Of a DNA stretch of 64,000 nucleotides, positions 16,935 to 26,134 are shown piece by piece. The stretch is from positions 1,652,501 to 1,716,500 of the forward strand of contig NZ_CP110854.1 in NCBI RefSeq assembly GCF_027594745.1, read 5' to 3'. The stretch is from Saprospira grandis. GTDB taxonomy: Bacteria > Bacteroidota > Bacteroidia > Chitinophagales > Saprospiraceae. The notes under the pieces were generated by a model. That model saw only the letters and a list, made by a program, of their open reading frames with translations, was not told the origin of the DNA and did no database searches. Position 1 is the first letter of the stretch; every line of letters starts with the position of its first letter. The translations under genes and the position numbers were made by a program.

Positions 16935-17275
16935 TCTTAGTGAGGGGTTCTCCTAGCCCTACAGAGGGGTTCCCATACCCCTCTGTAGGGGTCGCATAGT
17001 CCTCAGGAGGAGTCTTATACCCCCAAGCGAGGACCTATAATAGTCCTCAAGAGGACCAATGAAAATACTCTTGAGGACTTTCCTTAATCCTAGCGAGGAC
17101 TTCTCCTAATCCTCAGGAGGAGGTCTTTAGGTCCTCCTGAGGACCTAAGGTAACCCTAGCGAGGACCTCTGCAAATCCTAGCGAGGACTTCTCTTGATGC
17201 TAGCGAGGACCTACAGTAGTCCTAAAGAGGACCTCTGCACCTCCTAAGGAGGACCTCTGATAATCCTCTCCCTTA
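16935..17275. repeat. array of about 15 degenerate ~22-bp palindromic units (CCTAGCGAGGAC type)
   Basis: Units of 20-24 bp follow one another without spacers. Each centres on a dyad such as TCCTCAGGAGGA, GTCCTCCTGAGGAC, CCTAGCGAGGAC or CCCCTCTGTAGGGG, separated by AT-richer links (ctctgcaaat, ttctcctaat). The period averages about two DNA helical turns and is not a multiple of three. No ORF crosses it. It lies between the LON-domain gene and the terminator of sdaA. Confidence 0.85.
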
Positions 17276-17303
17276 TTTTAGGCCCCTCTTAGCCAGAATT
17301 TAC

Positions 17304-17337
17304 AAAAAAAAGAGCCAAAGCCCCTAGGCCTTAGCTC
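17304..17337 (-). terminator. rho-independent terminator of the sdaA transcript
   Basis: On the minus strand GAGCTAAGGCC pairs with GGGCTTTGGCTC (two wobbles), followed by T8. It lies beyond E6, so E6 would be in the sdaA 3' UTR. Confidence 0.7.
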
Positions 17338-17450
17338 CTATTTAATCCTCTAGAACAGAGCAAAAATAGATAGGGCTGCTTCACTATAATGCTCCCCTAT
17401 AAGGTATAGCCTAGGGCTGAGGGCCTGCGCTGGCCTTCGGCCAGCGCATC

Positions 17451-17578
17451 GGCTGAGGGATGGGCAGCAGTGGCGCGAAGCGCCAGACCCAGCGGGCGAA
17501 GCCCGCGCAGGGCCGAGCAGACCTGCGAGCTGCGATACAGCCCGGCCCGAAGGCCCATCGGGCCGTAGGGGCAGCCCC
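17451..17578 (-). repeat. structured intergenic element E6
   Basis: Closing helix is the variant GGCTG/CAGCC, P3 GCAGC/GCTGC, P5 GCGGGC-TTC-GCCCGC, P6 GGCGC-TTC-GCGCC. It is followed by an optional extra hairpin GCGCTGGCC-TTC-GGCCAGCGC (17428-17448). It starts 11 nt after the sdaA stop. Confidence 0.85.
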
Positions 17579-17589
17579 AAACCCTCCTC

Positions 17590-19038
17590 CTAACATTCAG
17601 AAAGGCCAATAGGCACCTGTACAGCCAGCCCACCCTCTGCGGTTTCCTTATACTTAAAGTTCATATCTTGGGCAGTCTCCCACATGGCCAAAATGACCTC
17701 ATCTAGGGCTACTCTAGCTTGGCCCGGCTCCGTTTCTAGGGCCAAATAGGCCGCATTGATGGCCTTAATAGCCCCCATGCTATTGCGCTCGATACAAGGA
17801 ATTTGGACCAGCCCCCCAATGGGGTCGCAGGTAAGGCCCAGATGGTGTTCCATGGCAATTTCGGCAGCAATTAGAGACTGCTCATAGCTACCGCCCAGGC
17901 ATTCGGTCAGGGCAGCGGCGGCCATGGCCGAAGAGACCCCAATCTCGGCCTGGCAGCCGCCCATAGCTGCAGAGATGGTCGCATTGATTTTGAACAAAAC
18001 CCCCACCTGTCCAGCCGTTAGAAGAAAGCGAGCGATATTCTCCTTCTTAAAATTATCGGCAAAGCAAATATAATACATCAGCACGGCGGGAATCACGCCA
18101 GAGGCCCCATTGGTAGGGGCGGTCACCACTCGGCCAAAGGCCGCATTTTCCTCATTGGCAGAGAGGGCAAAGCAGCTGACCCACTTAAAAATATCTTGAT
18201 GTGCATGTTGTTTACTTCGGATCAGGCCGATCCATTCTTGGGCATTGCTATAGCTGGCTTGCTCGCCCAAGAGGCGCTGCATCATGCGATTGGCTCGGCG
18301 GTGCACCTGCAAACCACCGGGTAAGATTCCCGTTTGATGGCAACCTTTATAGACACAGGCCTTCATGACCTCCCAGATTTCCCAGGCCTGCAACAGGCTA
18401 CTTTCGGCGGGCCGCCATTGCTTCTCTCGTTCCAAAACAAACTGGCTAATTGAGGCCCCATTCATCGCTTGGCAATAATTGAGAATATCCTTCGCTTTGC
18501 GGACCGAATAGCTAGTGACCAGCTCTGGAAAATCCTCCTCTTCTTGGATCGGGCCATGATCTAGGGCCGAGGCCCATTCAATAAAGCCGCCGCCCACCGA
18601 ATAATAGGTTTCCTCTAGGGTTTCATTGGCCAAAAAGGCCTTCACCTTTAGTCCATTGGGGTGATAAGGCAGATTTTCGGGCCAAAACTGCAGCTCTTGT
18701 TCATAGCAAAAAGGGACCTTTATTTGGCCGCCCAGCAAAATGCGTTTACTCGCCTTAATATCTTGAATACGGGCCCCGATTAGATCGGTATCTGTTGTTT
18801 TGGGGTCCTCATTGAGCAGGCCCATCAGCACTGCAATATCGGTTCCGTGCCCAATACCCGTCTTGGCCAAAGAGCCATAAAGCTCCAGCCTAATTTGTCT
18901 TACCTTTGGCCAATTCTCGGCCCCAAGTCGTTTGTGAATAAAGTGCAGCATGGCATTCCAGGGGCCCAGCGTATGCGAGCTCGAGGGGCCAACGCCCACC
19001 TTAAACATATCAAAAACGCTTAATGAATCCTCTTGCAT
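17590..19038 (-). CDS. sdaA: L-serine ammonia-lyase (single-chain, iron-sulfur)
   Basis: The 482-residue enzyme deaminates L-serine to pyruvate and ammonia using a 4Fe-4S cluster. It begins with the beta-domain signature SVFDMFKVGVGPSSSHTLGPW and has the catalytic alpha domain with TAPTNGASGVIPAVL. The cluster-region Cys residues lie in LTECLGGSYEQ and LTCDPIGGLVQIPCIERN. Alpha and beta domains are fused, as in E. coli SdaA. Cytosolic and complete. It faces divergently the BamA-like gene, with element E7 between. A TAATTTCG stretch upstream is only a partial promoter match. Confidence 0.95.
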   Translation of the reverse strand: MQEDSLSVFDMFKVGVGPSSSHTLGPWNAMLHFIHKRLGAENWPKVRQIRLELYGSLAKTGIGHGTDIAVLMGLLNEDPKTTDTDLIGARIQDIKASKRILLGGQIKVPFCYEQELQFWPENLPYHPNGLKVKAFLANETLEETYYSVGGGFIEWASALDHGPIQEEEDFPELVTSYSVRKAKDILNYCQAMNGASISQFVLEREKQWRPAESSLLQAWEIWEVMKACVYKGCHQTGILPGGLQVHRRANRMMQRLLGEQASYSNAQEWIGLIRSKQHAHQDIFKWVSCFALSANEENAAFGRVVTAPTNGASGVIPAVLMYYICFADNFKKENIARFLLTAGQVGVLFKINATISAAMGGCQAEIGVSSAMAAAALTECLGGSYEQSLIAAEIAMEHHLGLTCDPIGGLVQIPCIERNSMGAIKAINAAYLALETEPGQARVALDEVILAMWETAQDMNFKYKETAEGGLAVQVPIGLSEC

Positions 19039-19134
19039 AGTTGTTGTTTTCTGTACAGACGAAATTACAATCTTTATTCAATTCGCCTAAGTCCCCTACT
19101 TTAAATCGCTTAAAAGTTTTGTTATTATTTATTT

Positions 19135-19268
19135 GGGGCTGCCCCTACGGCCCTTTGGGCCTTCGGGTCGGGCTGTGCGGGGGCTCGCAGGTCTGCTCGG
19201 CCCTGCGCTTTTTCGCTGCGCTCAAAAGCTGGGTCTGGCCTTCGGCCACCCCCTACCATCCCTCAGCC
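19135..19268 (+). repeat. structured intergenic element E7
   Basis: Closing helix GGCTG/CAGCC, P3 GGGGG/CCCCC. P5 is an A/T-containing stem, GCTTTT...AAAAGC. It sits between divergent genes (sdaA start 19038 and the gene at 19334), where no common 3' UTR is possible. Confidence 0.85.
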
Positions 19269-19333
19269 ATAGGGGCGGGCTAAAGCCCTTCGCAAATTAC
19301 CTCATGCTCCCCCTCTTCAAAACAGCTTAGTCT

Positions 19334-21124
19334 ATGCCTTCTTTGCTTATATTTTTGCTTTGCCTACTCTCTACTGTTGTTGTTTATGGGCAGCAGTTTT
19401 CCTTAGCCTTTCCCTTGGATAGTTTGCCCAAGCGCTGGCTCAAGAAGCAGACTTCGCCTGAGGGGTTAACGGCTGCGGCCTTGCAGCAATACTGGCCCAA
19501 ACAATTGGCGAGGCTACATCAGTTAGGTTATTTGGAGGCCCAATTGGGTCTGCCGAGGCAATTGGATAGTCAGACTTATATATTGCCAGTTATCTTGGGG
19601 CCGGTCTATCGGCTAGATGCTTTGGCCTTAGATAGCATCTCGCCTTATCAGTTGGCGGCCTTAGGGCCAAAGTATTGGGATTTGGAGGGCCGGGCTTTCT
19701 CTATGGCCCAAATTGACGAGCTAGAACTGGCCTTATTAAAATATGCCGAGCGTCATGGTTATCCCTTTGCACAGACCCATTGGCAGCTGAACAAAATAGC
19801 GGGGCAGGATATTTCGGCCCAGCTGCTATTGGACCAAGGGCCATTGATTCGCCTAGATAGTTTGGACATTCGGCGGAAGGGGAAAAAGAAAGGTCCTCCT
19901 CCTATTCGCAAGGGGTTTTTGTCTCCCTATTTGGGCCTAAAGCAGGGCCAGCTCTATGATGAGCGGAAAATACAGGCTATTCGCAAGCGGATAGCGGAGC
20001 TTCCTTTTTTGGCCCTAACGGCCGACCCCTACATTCTATTTGAGGGGAATTTGGCTCGGCCCATTTTATTTGTGCAGAAGAAAAACGCCAGTCGCTTTGA
20101 TGTCATCTTTGGTCTATTGCCCAATGACAATGCGATTCCTCCAGCACCAAAATTCAAATTCACGGGGCAGGTAGACATAGAGCTCTTAAATCCCTTTGGG
20201 CGGGGGCAGCGGATTTCGGGTAAATGGCAACAATTTGAGACGGGCCGTTCGGAATTGAACCTAGCCTATTCGGCCCCTTATATCTTTAGAACGCCATTGG
20301 GTTTGGCGGGCGACTTCTCTATATATCGGAGAGACAGCACTTATATCGACATCATTGGGGAATTGGGGATTAGTTATCTATTTGATGGGAACCAGGAACT
20401 GACTGCTTTTTGGAAAAACAGCAGTACAAGCGTGCAGCAGATGGACACCTTAGCGGTTTTACAAAATCGGAAACTGCCTAATTTGGTAGATAGTCGGCAA
20501 AATATGTTGGGTTTAGCCTATCAGTTGAGGCGGGTAGATTATCGTTGGAACCCTAGGCGGGGATTTATCTTGGGGCTAGAGGGGAGTTTGGGGCAGAAAA
20601 CCGTCAGGCCCAATTCGGCCATATTGAACTTAAGGGACCCTGCTGATTTGGACTTTGATTTTGGGCAGCTTTACGATAGCCTTAGTGCTGCGGCCCAATA
20701 CCAACTGAGTACAGACCTACAATACTTTTTACCCTTAGCTAGTCGGCTGACTATTATGGGGCGGCATCGGATGGGCTACCTACTTGGCGCAGCAGAAAAG
20801 TATGATAATGAGTTATTTCGTTTGGGGGGGCAACAACTTTTAAGAGCCTTTGATGAACAAAGCATACTCTCTGAATATTATCATTTGGTCAGTTTAGAAG
20901 TTCGTTATATTTTGGGACAGAACAGCTACAGCTACCTATTTGGGGAGCTAGCTCAGTTTGAGCAGTCTAATAATCAACGTAAAACTTATGCTTTTGGGGC
21001 AGGATTGGCCTTAGAAACCCCAGTGGGGGTATTTGCAATAAGTTATGCTTTGGGAAACTATTGGGAAAATGCTATTTTGTTTCGGAATGCAAAAATTCAT
21101 TTTGGCTACCTAAATCGCTTTTAA
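19334..21124 (+). CDS. BamA/TamA-like outer-membrane assembly protein
   Basis: The 596-residue product has a signal peptide (MPSLLIFLLCLLSTVVVYG), an N-terminal region with POTRA-like repeats (about residues 40-240, e.g. LHQLGYLEAQLGLP, ALLKYAERHGYPFAQTHW), and a C-terminal 16-strand-type barrel. The barrel includes RLGGQQLLRAFDEQSI, where LRAF replaces the family's (V/L)RGF loop motif, and ends in an aromatic residue (GYLNRF), as expected for Bam-dependent insertion. It is shorter than BamA and is probably a TamA- or Omp85-type paralogue. It stands alone between elements E7 and E8. Omp85 membership is sure at the level of barrel and loop motif; the exact subfamily is not. Confidence 0.8.
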   Translation: MPSLLIFLLCLLSTVVVYGQQFSLAFPLDSLPKRWLKKQTSPEGLTAAALQQYWPKQLARLHQLGYLEAQLGLPRQLDSQTYILPVILGPVYRLDALALDSISPYQLAALGPKYWDLEGRAFSMAQIDELELALLKYAERHGYPFAQTHWQLNKIAGQDISAQLLLDQGPLIRLDSLDIRRKGKKKGPPPIRKGFLSPYLGLKQGQLYDERKIQAIRKRIAELPFLALTADPYILFEGNLARPILFVQKKNASRFDVIFGLLPNDNAIPPAPKFKFTGQVDIELLNPFGRGQRISGKWQQFETGRSELNLAYSAPYIFRTPLGLAGDFSIYRRDSTYIDIIGELGISYLFDGNQELTAFWKNSSTSVQQMDTLAVLQNRKLPNLVDSRQNMLGLAYQLRRVDYRWNPRRGFILGLEGSLGQKTVRPNSAILNLRDPADLDFDFGQLYDSLSAAAQYQLSTDLQYFLPLASRLTIMGRHRMGYLLGAAEKYDNELFRLGGQQLLRAFDEQSILSEYYHLVSLEVRYILGQNSYSYLFGELAQFEQSNNQRKTYAFGAGLALETPVGVFAISYALGNYWENAILFRNAKIHFGYLNRF

Positions 21125-21172
21125 GTGACAGCGGGCCAGCGGCGGCAGCTAATAGCAAGAAAACCGTTGAGC

Positions 21173-21297
21173 GGCCTAGGGATGGAAAGCAGTGGCCGAA
21201 GGCCAGACCCAGCCGCCGCAGGCGGTGCAGGGCCTAGCAAGCCTGCGAGCTGCGACACAGCCCGCCCCAAGGCCCATTGGGCCGCAGGGGAGGCCCC
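21173..21297 (-). repeat. structured intergenic element E8
   Basis: Closing helix GGCCT/AGGCC, P3 GCAG/CTGC, P5 CCGCC-TGC-GGCGG. The core is slightly divergent (GCAGGCTTGCTAGG). Shares the flank CCGTTGAGCGGCC with E13. It lies between two + strand genes. Confidence 0.85.
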
Positions 21298-21338
21298 TAA
21301 AAAAAATAATACGCTAATAAAAAACAAGCCCTACTAAG

Positions 21339-22010
21339 ATGGAATTAACGACACACCTAATCCGCAAATCTTTTCCCTTACTCACGGAACTAGAGTTGCA
21401 AAATGAAATTGTAGAATGTTCGACCTTGCGAGCATTTGATGCCAATGAGACCTTAATGGACTATGGCGATTACATTCGCTATGTGCCCTTGATGATAGAG
21501 GGGAGTATAAAAGTTTTGCGTCAGTCTGATGATGGCAATGAATTATTTTTGTATTACCTCAATGGGGGCGACACCTGTGCGATGGCCTTTACTTGTTGCA
21601 TGATGCGCAGGAAGAGTGAGATTCGGACCATTACGGAGGAGCCCAGTCAGGTTATTTTCATTCCTTTGCAAAAAATGGAAGATTGGATGGGCCAATATCG
21701 GAGTTGGCGAGAGTTTGTGATGACCTCTTACAACAATCGTTTTGAGGAACTATTTAGTGCTTTAGACAACATTGCCTTTTTGAAGATGGACGAACGTTTG
21801 CTGCGTTATTTGGCCAGCAAGTCGCGTTCTTTGGGCCAGAAGATGCTCAACACCACGCATCAGGAAATTGCCAGAGAGCTAAATGCTTCTAGAGAGGCCG
21901 TTTCTCGTTTGCTCAAGAAGCTGGAGCGCAAGCAGCTGCTTCGTTTGGGCCGCAATAAAATTGAATTATTATTGGAGCCAGAGGCCTTAGAGAACTGGAG
22001 CCGAGACTAG
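21339..22010 (+). CDS. Crp/Fnr-family transcriptional regulator
   Basis: The 223-residue protein has an N-terminal cyclic-nucleotide-binding-type beta roll (about 25-120, with GSIKVLRQSDDGNELFLYYLNGGDT), a dimerisation helix, and a C-terminal winged helix-turn-helix with TTHQEIARELNASREAVSRLLKKLERKQLL. The PRDIG-type cAMP pocket Arg/Glu pattern is not evident, so the ligand is unknown. Two adjacent Cys in FTCCMMRRK could sense redox or a metal, but this is speculation. It ends at a strong bidirectional terminator. Confidence 0.93.
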   Translation: MELTTHLIRKSFPLLTELELQNEIVECSTLRAFDANETLMDYGDYIRYVPLMIEGSIKVLRQSDDGNELFLYYLNGGDTCAMAFTCCMMRRKSEIRTITEEPSQVIFIPLQKMEDWMGQYRSWREFVMTSYNNRFEELFSALDNIAFLKMDERLLRYLASKSRSLGQKMLNTTHQEIARELNASREAVSRLLKKLERKQLLRLGRNKIELLLEPEALENWSRD

Positions 22011-22022
22011 GTTTTGGGGAAG

Positions 22023-22061
22023 AAAAAAGACCACTTTCTGTAGAGAAAGTGGTCTTTTTTT
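22023..22061. terminator. bidirectional terminator between convergent genes
   Basis: AAAAAAGACCACTTTCT, loop GTAG, complement ending TCTTTTTTT: an about 16-bp stem with A- and T-runs on both sides, serving both the Crp-type gene and the OmpA-type gene. Confidence 0.9.
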
Positions 22062-22079
22062 GTGCTTATGCCGCTGCTT

Positions 22080-24635
22080 TTAGTTAGTGCTAGAAGTGGA
22101 TTCGTTCCTACCGTTTTCTTCTTCTACGGCGGGAGCTTCGGGGCAACCTTGGCAGGGGTCTACACTAATGCCATCCATACGTTTGAGTGATTTCAGCTCG
22201 GTGCCGTCCTCTTTCCAATCGATAATAGTAAACTCTGTGCGGCGGTTTTCCTGATGTTCCTCTTCGGTACAAGGGATGCCATCATAGCAATCGTTGAGCA
22301 TCACTTTTTCGCCCATACCTTTAGCTTTGAGGCGTTTTTTGGGAATCCCTTTTCTCATCAGGTAGCGGACCACCGACTCTGCGCGGCGGTTAGAGAGGCG
22401 TTGATTACTGCGTCTTTTTCCGCGGGCATCGGTATGAGAAGTAAAGCGTACAGAAGCTTGTGGGAACATTTCGAGAAATGCCACCAAAGAATCTAGGCCG
22501 GGTCGGGCATCGGGGCGGATATTGGCTCTATTAAAATCGTAGAAAATGTGTACGATTTCGGGAACGCCTTCTGGGCGTTGGAACCAGATCGTATCGCCTT
22601 CTGGCGTGACCATATAGATTTTGTTGCCATTAACATCGATATAATTCTTATTGCCTTCTTGGTCCTCACATTCATCATAGCCATTTTCATCTTGATTACC
22701 TGTGGGCAGGCAATCTTCGGGAAACTTCTTTTGGTCGGGGCAATCTGCGGTGCCGGGCAGGCAGTTGATGGCCAAATCCACCTCGATAGCTTCATCGCCT
22801 TTACCGATATTTTTGGTCGTAAAGGTAGAAGACGACTTCGTATAGCCATCTTTAGAAACGATCAGTTGGTAATCACAATCCTCATTGATTTCGAGGAACT
22901 CATAATAACCTGTTTCATCGGTTAGGGTAGAGAGCTCATTGAGTGTTCCCTCACAATCTGATTTTAGGCGGACCAAAGCATTGCCTAGGGGCTGTTCAGA
23001 ATAGCCATCGATTACGGTACCTCCTACATCAAATACTCTTTCGAGGTCTAGAGGAATTTGGATGACCACCGTTTGGCCGGGTTTGATATCTGCGGCCTTT
23101 GTACGAACATTATTGGGGCGGTAGTTAAGCATTTCTGCGGCAAAATCGCAGGGATTATCGAGTCCTACTTCCAAAAATGCCTTACCATCTCGGTTGGTGG
23201 TATAGCTATCTACGGAGCTACAGGCGGTATAGACCGTAGCGCCTTCAATGGGCATTTCGGTTGTTTTATCAAAAACGATCACCTCTACAGAGATAGACAG
23301 CTTAGTAAAGCTATAAATTTGGTCGCCTACGCCATCATCGCCTTGGCCCTCGCCATTATCGCGATTAGAGGCGATTAGTCCGTAAGTTTTGGTTTCATTC
23401 ATCGTAATCGAGAAATCGTCCTTATTACTATTGATCGGGTAACCGAGGTTGACGGGATCTAGCCAGGCGCCATAGCTTTCGGTCACCTTATAAATATCTA
23501 GTCCATCAAGGCCGATTAGGCCATTCGAGGCAAAATAGAGGGTCATATCTACGCCTTCGCCATGGGCAAAGGGGAAAGCCTCATCGCCTTCTGTGTTTAC
23601 GGTGGGGCCTAAATTGACAGGCACCGACCAGCGGCCGGCCTCCATATAAGAGGCATAGAGATCTAGTCCACCAAATCCCCCGGGCATATCGGAGGCAAAA
23701 AAGAGCATAGTTCCATCCTTAGACAAAGAGGGGTGCATCACATTATAGCCTTCATCATTGAAGTCGACCCCTTCGGGTTTATCCCATTTATCGCCTTTTT
23801 TATTGACCAGATAGATTTTTTGGCGGAGCACGCCATCTTCATTTCCGGCCTTACCATCTAAATCGGTAGCCGAGAAATAAGCCTGCGTTTGGTCGGCATT
23901 AAAGGTAATTGGGCCAATATGGCGGGGCGTTTTACGGATCTTTTTGGCGTATTTTTCGGGTTCGCCATAATCATAGATATACTTCTTTTCATCTTTGAGG
24001 GTCAGTTCAAAGTCAAAGAGTTGGGCAAAGCCGTCTTCGGTCCATTTATCTTCTACAATTTTGGTCGGAAACTTCGACTTAACGCGGTCTCTAGTCGAGC
24101 TAATAATCACTCTTTCTTTTTCGCCATCTTTATATAATACGGGCGAAAAATCATCGGCATTACTGCTCAGCTCTGGCCGTACCTCTAGGTCGTAGAGGTC
24201 TCCTGAGGCCCTGAGATTATCTACCATAGATTCCTCGCAGGCTTTTTCTAGAAAGCGAGCTCGGGTATCATCGGGCATAAGTTTGAGGTATTCTCTCACC
24301 CATTTGGTGGCCTTTTGGCATTTGCCATTCATTTGTAGGGCCTGCGCATAATAAAGCAAAGTAATAGGTGGAGCCTGCGGCATCAGCGACACTTGTCCGT
24401 ACCAATACTCCATTTCATCCGAGTTGCGGAGCATGCGGTAACATTCAGCAATATTGAGTTTGGCCTCTGATTCATCATACTTCTCCAATACCTTTAGATA
24501 GACATCAATGGCTGCCTGATAATTATAGTCCTCCATCAGGCGTTTTGCCTTACGCAACTTTCCTTTTTGGGCCATTAGGCCTGTGCCCAAAAGGCTAAAT
24601 AAAAGTAGTAGAAGAAAGGATTTATTATAACGCAT
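22080..24635 (-). CDS. TPR / PD40 / carboxypeptidase-regulatory / OmpA protein (PorE-like, type IX secretion-associated)
   Basis: The start at 24635 (MRYNKSFLLLLLFSLLGTGLMAQ) gives a signal peptide; a TTG 21 bp further upstream is less likely. Domain order in 851 residues: TPR-like repeats (about 20-135), PD40/WD40-like propeller repeats with LSKDGTMLFFASDMPGG and FPFAHGEGVDMTLYFASNG (about 180-430), two CNA-B/carboxypeptidase-regulatory-like domains (about 450-610), and a C-terminal OmpA domain (HTDARGKRRSNQRLSNRRAE) that should bind peptidoglycan. This order matches PorE-like proteins that sit with PorP/SprF in type IX secretion and gliding loci. The PorP-like gene is directly upstream on the same strand. 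Confidence 0.88.
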   Translation of the reverse strand: MRYNKSFLLLLLFSLLGTGLMAQKGKLRKAKRLMEDYNYQAAIDVYLKVLEKYDESEAKLNIAECYRMLRNSDEMEYWYGQVSLMPQAPPITLLYYAQALQMNGKCQKATKWVREYLKLMPDDTRARFLEKACEESMVDNLRASGDLYDLEVRPELSSNADDFSPVLYKDGEKERVIISSTRDRVKSKFPTKIVEDKWTEDGFAQLFDFELTLKDEKKYIYDYGEPEKYAKKIRKTPRHIGPITFNADQTQAYFSATDLDGKAGNEDGVLRQKIYLVNKKGDKWDKPEGVDFNDEGYNVMHPSLSKDGTMLFFASDMPGGFGGLDLYASYMEAGRWSVPVNLGPTVNTEGDEAFPFAHGEGVDMTLYFASNGLIGLDGLDIYKVTESYGAWLDPVNLGYPINSNKDDFSITMNETKTYGLIASNRDNGEGQGDDGVGDQIYSFTKLSISVEVIVFDKTTEMPIEGATVYTACSSVDSYTTNRDGKAFLEVGLDNPCDFAAEMLNYRPNNVRTKAADIKPGQTVVIQIPLDLERVFDVGGTVIDGYSEQPLGNALVRLKSDCEGTLNELSTLTDETGYYEFLEINEDCDYQLIVSKDGYTKSSSTFTTKNIGKGDEAIEVDLAINCLPGTADCPDQKKFPEDCLPTGNQDENGYDECEDQEGNKNYIDVNGNKIYMVTPEGDTIWFQRPEGVPEIVHIFYDFNRANIRPDARPGLDSLVAFLEMFPQASVRFTSHTDARGKRRSNQRLSNRRAESVVRYLMRKGIPKKRLKAKGMGEKVMLNDCYDGIPCTEEEHQENRRTEFTIIDWKEDGTELKSLKRMDGISVDPCQGCPEAPAVEEENGRNESTSSTN

Positions 24636-24670
24636 ATATGTTTTATTTAAGCACAAGACGCTTTTATTTT

Positions 24671-24796
24671 GGGGCTGCCCCTCGCTTTGCTCGGGTCGGG
24701 CTGTGTCAGGGCTCGCAGGGCTGCTCGGCCCTTCGTTTTTTCGCTGCGCTCAAAAACTCGGTCTGGCCTTCGGCCACCCTTATCCATCCCTCAGCC
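24671..24796 (+). repeat. structured intergenic element E9
   Basis: Closing helix GGCTG/CAGCC, P3 AGGG/CCCT, P5 with an A/T stem GTTTTTT...AAAAAC. Followed by an extra hairpin GGCGGC-TTT-GCCGCC. It splits the two-gene PorP/OmpA transcription unit. Confidence 0.85.
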
Positions 24797-24825
24797 TGCG
24801 GCGGCTTTGCCGCCTGCCAAACGCA

Positions 24826-24879
24826 GAAAGAGCAGCATAAAAGGTCCTGTACTTAGTCGTTTTATTTTGCTGCTCTTTC
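24826..24879 (-). terminator. possible terminator or attenuator after the PorP/SprF-like gene
   Basis: On the minus strand AAAGAGCAGCA pairs across a loop of about 30 nt with TGCTGCTCTTT. There is no proper T-run, so read-through into the OmpA-type gene is possible. Confidence 0.35.
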
Positions 24880-24898
24880 CTTGGGTTCAACTTTAATT

Positions 24899-25888
24899 TT
24901 AGAAATAACGGACGTGCTTGGTTTTGCCTTTATAGCGCATCAAGTCATAGCCCAGCATAATTTCATAAGATCCTTGGGCGGGTCCTTGCAGTTCGGTTAG
25001 GGTATAATCATAGGCGGCACCGATACGGAGGCCATTTTCGAAGCGCATAGAAATCCAGAAATCGACAGAGTCGTAGGTACTTGTTTGGTCAATCACTTGT
25101 AGGGCGGTACGGAAAGAGGCCCCTACCCAGAGGCGATTATTAAACAAGAGGGAGAGGTCCACATCCATTTCGGTGGGGGCCGCCACATTATTCAGTTCAT
25201 TCTTCTCAAAGAGGCCCACATGTTTCACGAGCAAAGAGGGGCGAAACACCATAGTAGAGTTGAGGGGAATAGCCACTCCACCCGATACATAATAGTGGCG
25301 ATATTGTTGGGCCACAGGAATATTGGGGTTATTGGTTTCTTGGCGCAGCGCATTATTGATGAGCATAGGAGCCGAAAGGCCCACAAACCATTTTTCAGAG
25401 AAGAGATAGAGTCCGCCACCAAAGTTGGGTAACCAAAGGTTAGGCTGTAAATTCTGGAAAGCGGGATCATTGAGGTCCTCTAGTTCTAGATCGGTCCAAT
25501 CGGCCGCCCAGTTAGAGACCCCACCTTGCATACCGATAGACAGTTTTACGGCCTTATTGATCGGCACATGATAGGCAAAAGAGCCATAGACATTAAACTG
25601 ACGAGAGTTGGCAATTTGGTCCAAAGACATATTGAGCCCTAAGCCAATGTTTTTACCTTCTACGGGAGAGTGCAAGTTAATGGCCTGCGTCATGGGTGCC
25701 CCTTCTATGCCCCACCATTGTTGGCGATGTAAAACGCCCATATCCAGTACCTTGGCCGTTCCTGCATAAGCGGGATTATAGGTCATGGGCATGAACATAT
25801 ATTTGGTAAACATAGGATCTTGCTGGGCCTGCATACTTAGGCTCAGCAAACAGCTAAAAAGTAAAGTGTATAAAATACGCGCGCTCAT
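24899..25888 (-). CDS. PorP/SprF-family type IX secretion membrane protein
   Basis: The 329-residue product begins MSARILYTLLFSCLLSLSMQAQ (signal peptide; start at 25888 rather than the TTG at 25897). It has the family opening QQDPMFTKYMFMPMTYNPAYAGT followed by HRQQWWGIEGAPMTQAINLHSP, which is diagnostic of PorP/SprF. It is predicted to be a beta-barrel outer-membrane protein. Known family members are either core T9SS components or partners of type-B-sorted secreted proteins. Here the downstream OmpA/PD40 gene forms the usual pair, and a type-B CTD protein lies at 34.9-36.7 kb. Confidence 0.93.
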   Translation of the reverse strand: MSARILYTLLFSCLLSLSMQAQQDPMFTKYMFMPMTYNPAYAGTAKVLDMGVLHRQQWWGIEGAPMTQAINLHSPVEGKNIGLGLNMSLDQIANSRQFNVYGSFAYHVPINKAVKLSIGMQGGVSNWAADWTDLELEDLNDPAFQNLQPNLWLPNFGGGLYLFSEKWFVGLSAPMLINNALRQETNNPNIPVAQQYRHYYVSGGVAIPLNSTMVFRPSLLVKHVGLFEKNELNNVAAPTEMDVDLSLLFNNRLWVGASFRTALQVIDQTSTYDSVDFWISMRFENGLRIGAAYDYTLTELQGPAQGSYEIMLGYDLMRYKGKTKHVRYF

Positions 25889-25966
25889 ATCGGTCAATTG
25901 TTATTAAGAGGAAAGTCATTTTGCCAGGGGGGCCAAAGCATCTGTATTTTTTGGCCCAAACCCTCA

Positions 25967-25974
25967 CAAAAATA
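25967..25974 (-). promoter_or_regulatory. possible -7 box for the PorP/SprF-like gene
   Basis: TATTTTTG on the minus strand (TAnnTTTG), about 80 nt upstream of the start. No good TTG at the expected distance. Confidence 0.3.
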
Positions 25975-26134
25975 GCATTTAAGTTTTGGAAAAGAATAAT
26001 TTTCTATTCTTATCCCTACAGATGCAGTTAAAAAACGTTTTTGGGCCTTGGCTTGTCCGCTTGGATCGCCTAGTTTATTAGAAATTAGTGGGCTAAGCTC
26101 ATTTTCTTGCGTCTAGTAGGGCCGCAGGCCCGCT

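Noticed and set aside
16935..17275. CRISPR array
   Set aside because: Units of 20-24 bp follow one another directly, differ from each other and have no spacers; no cas genes are near.
17590..19038. Two-gene (sdaAA/sdaAB) arrangement for serine dehydratase
   Set aside because: One continuous frame holds both domains.
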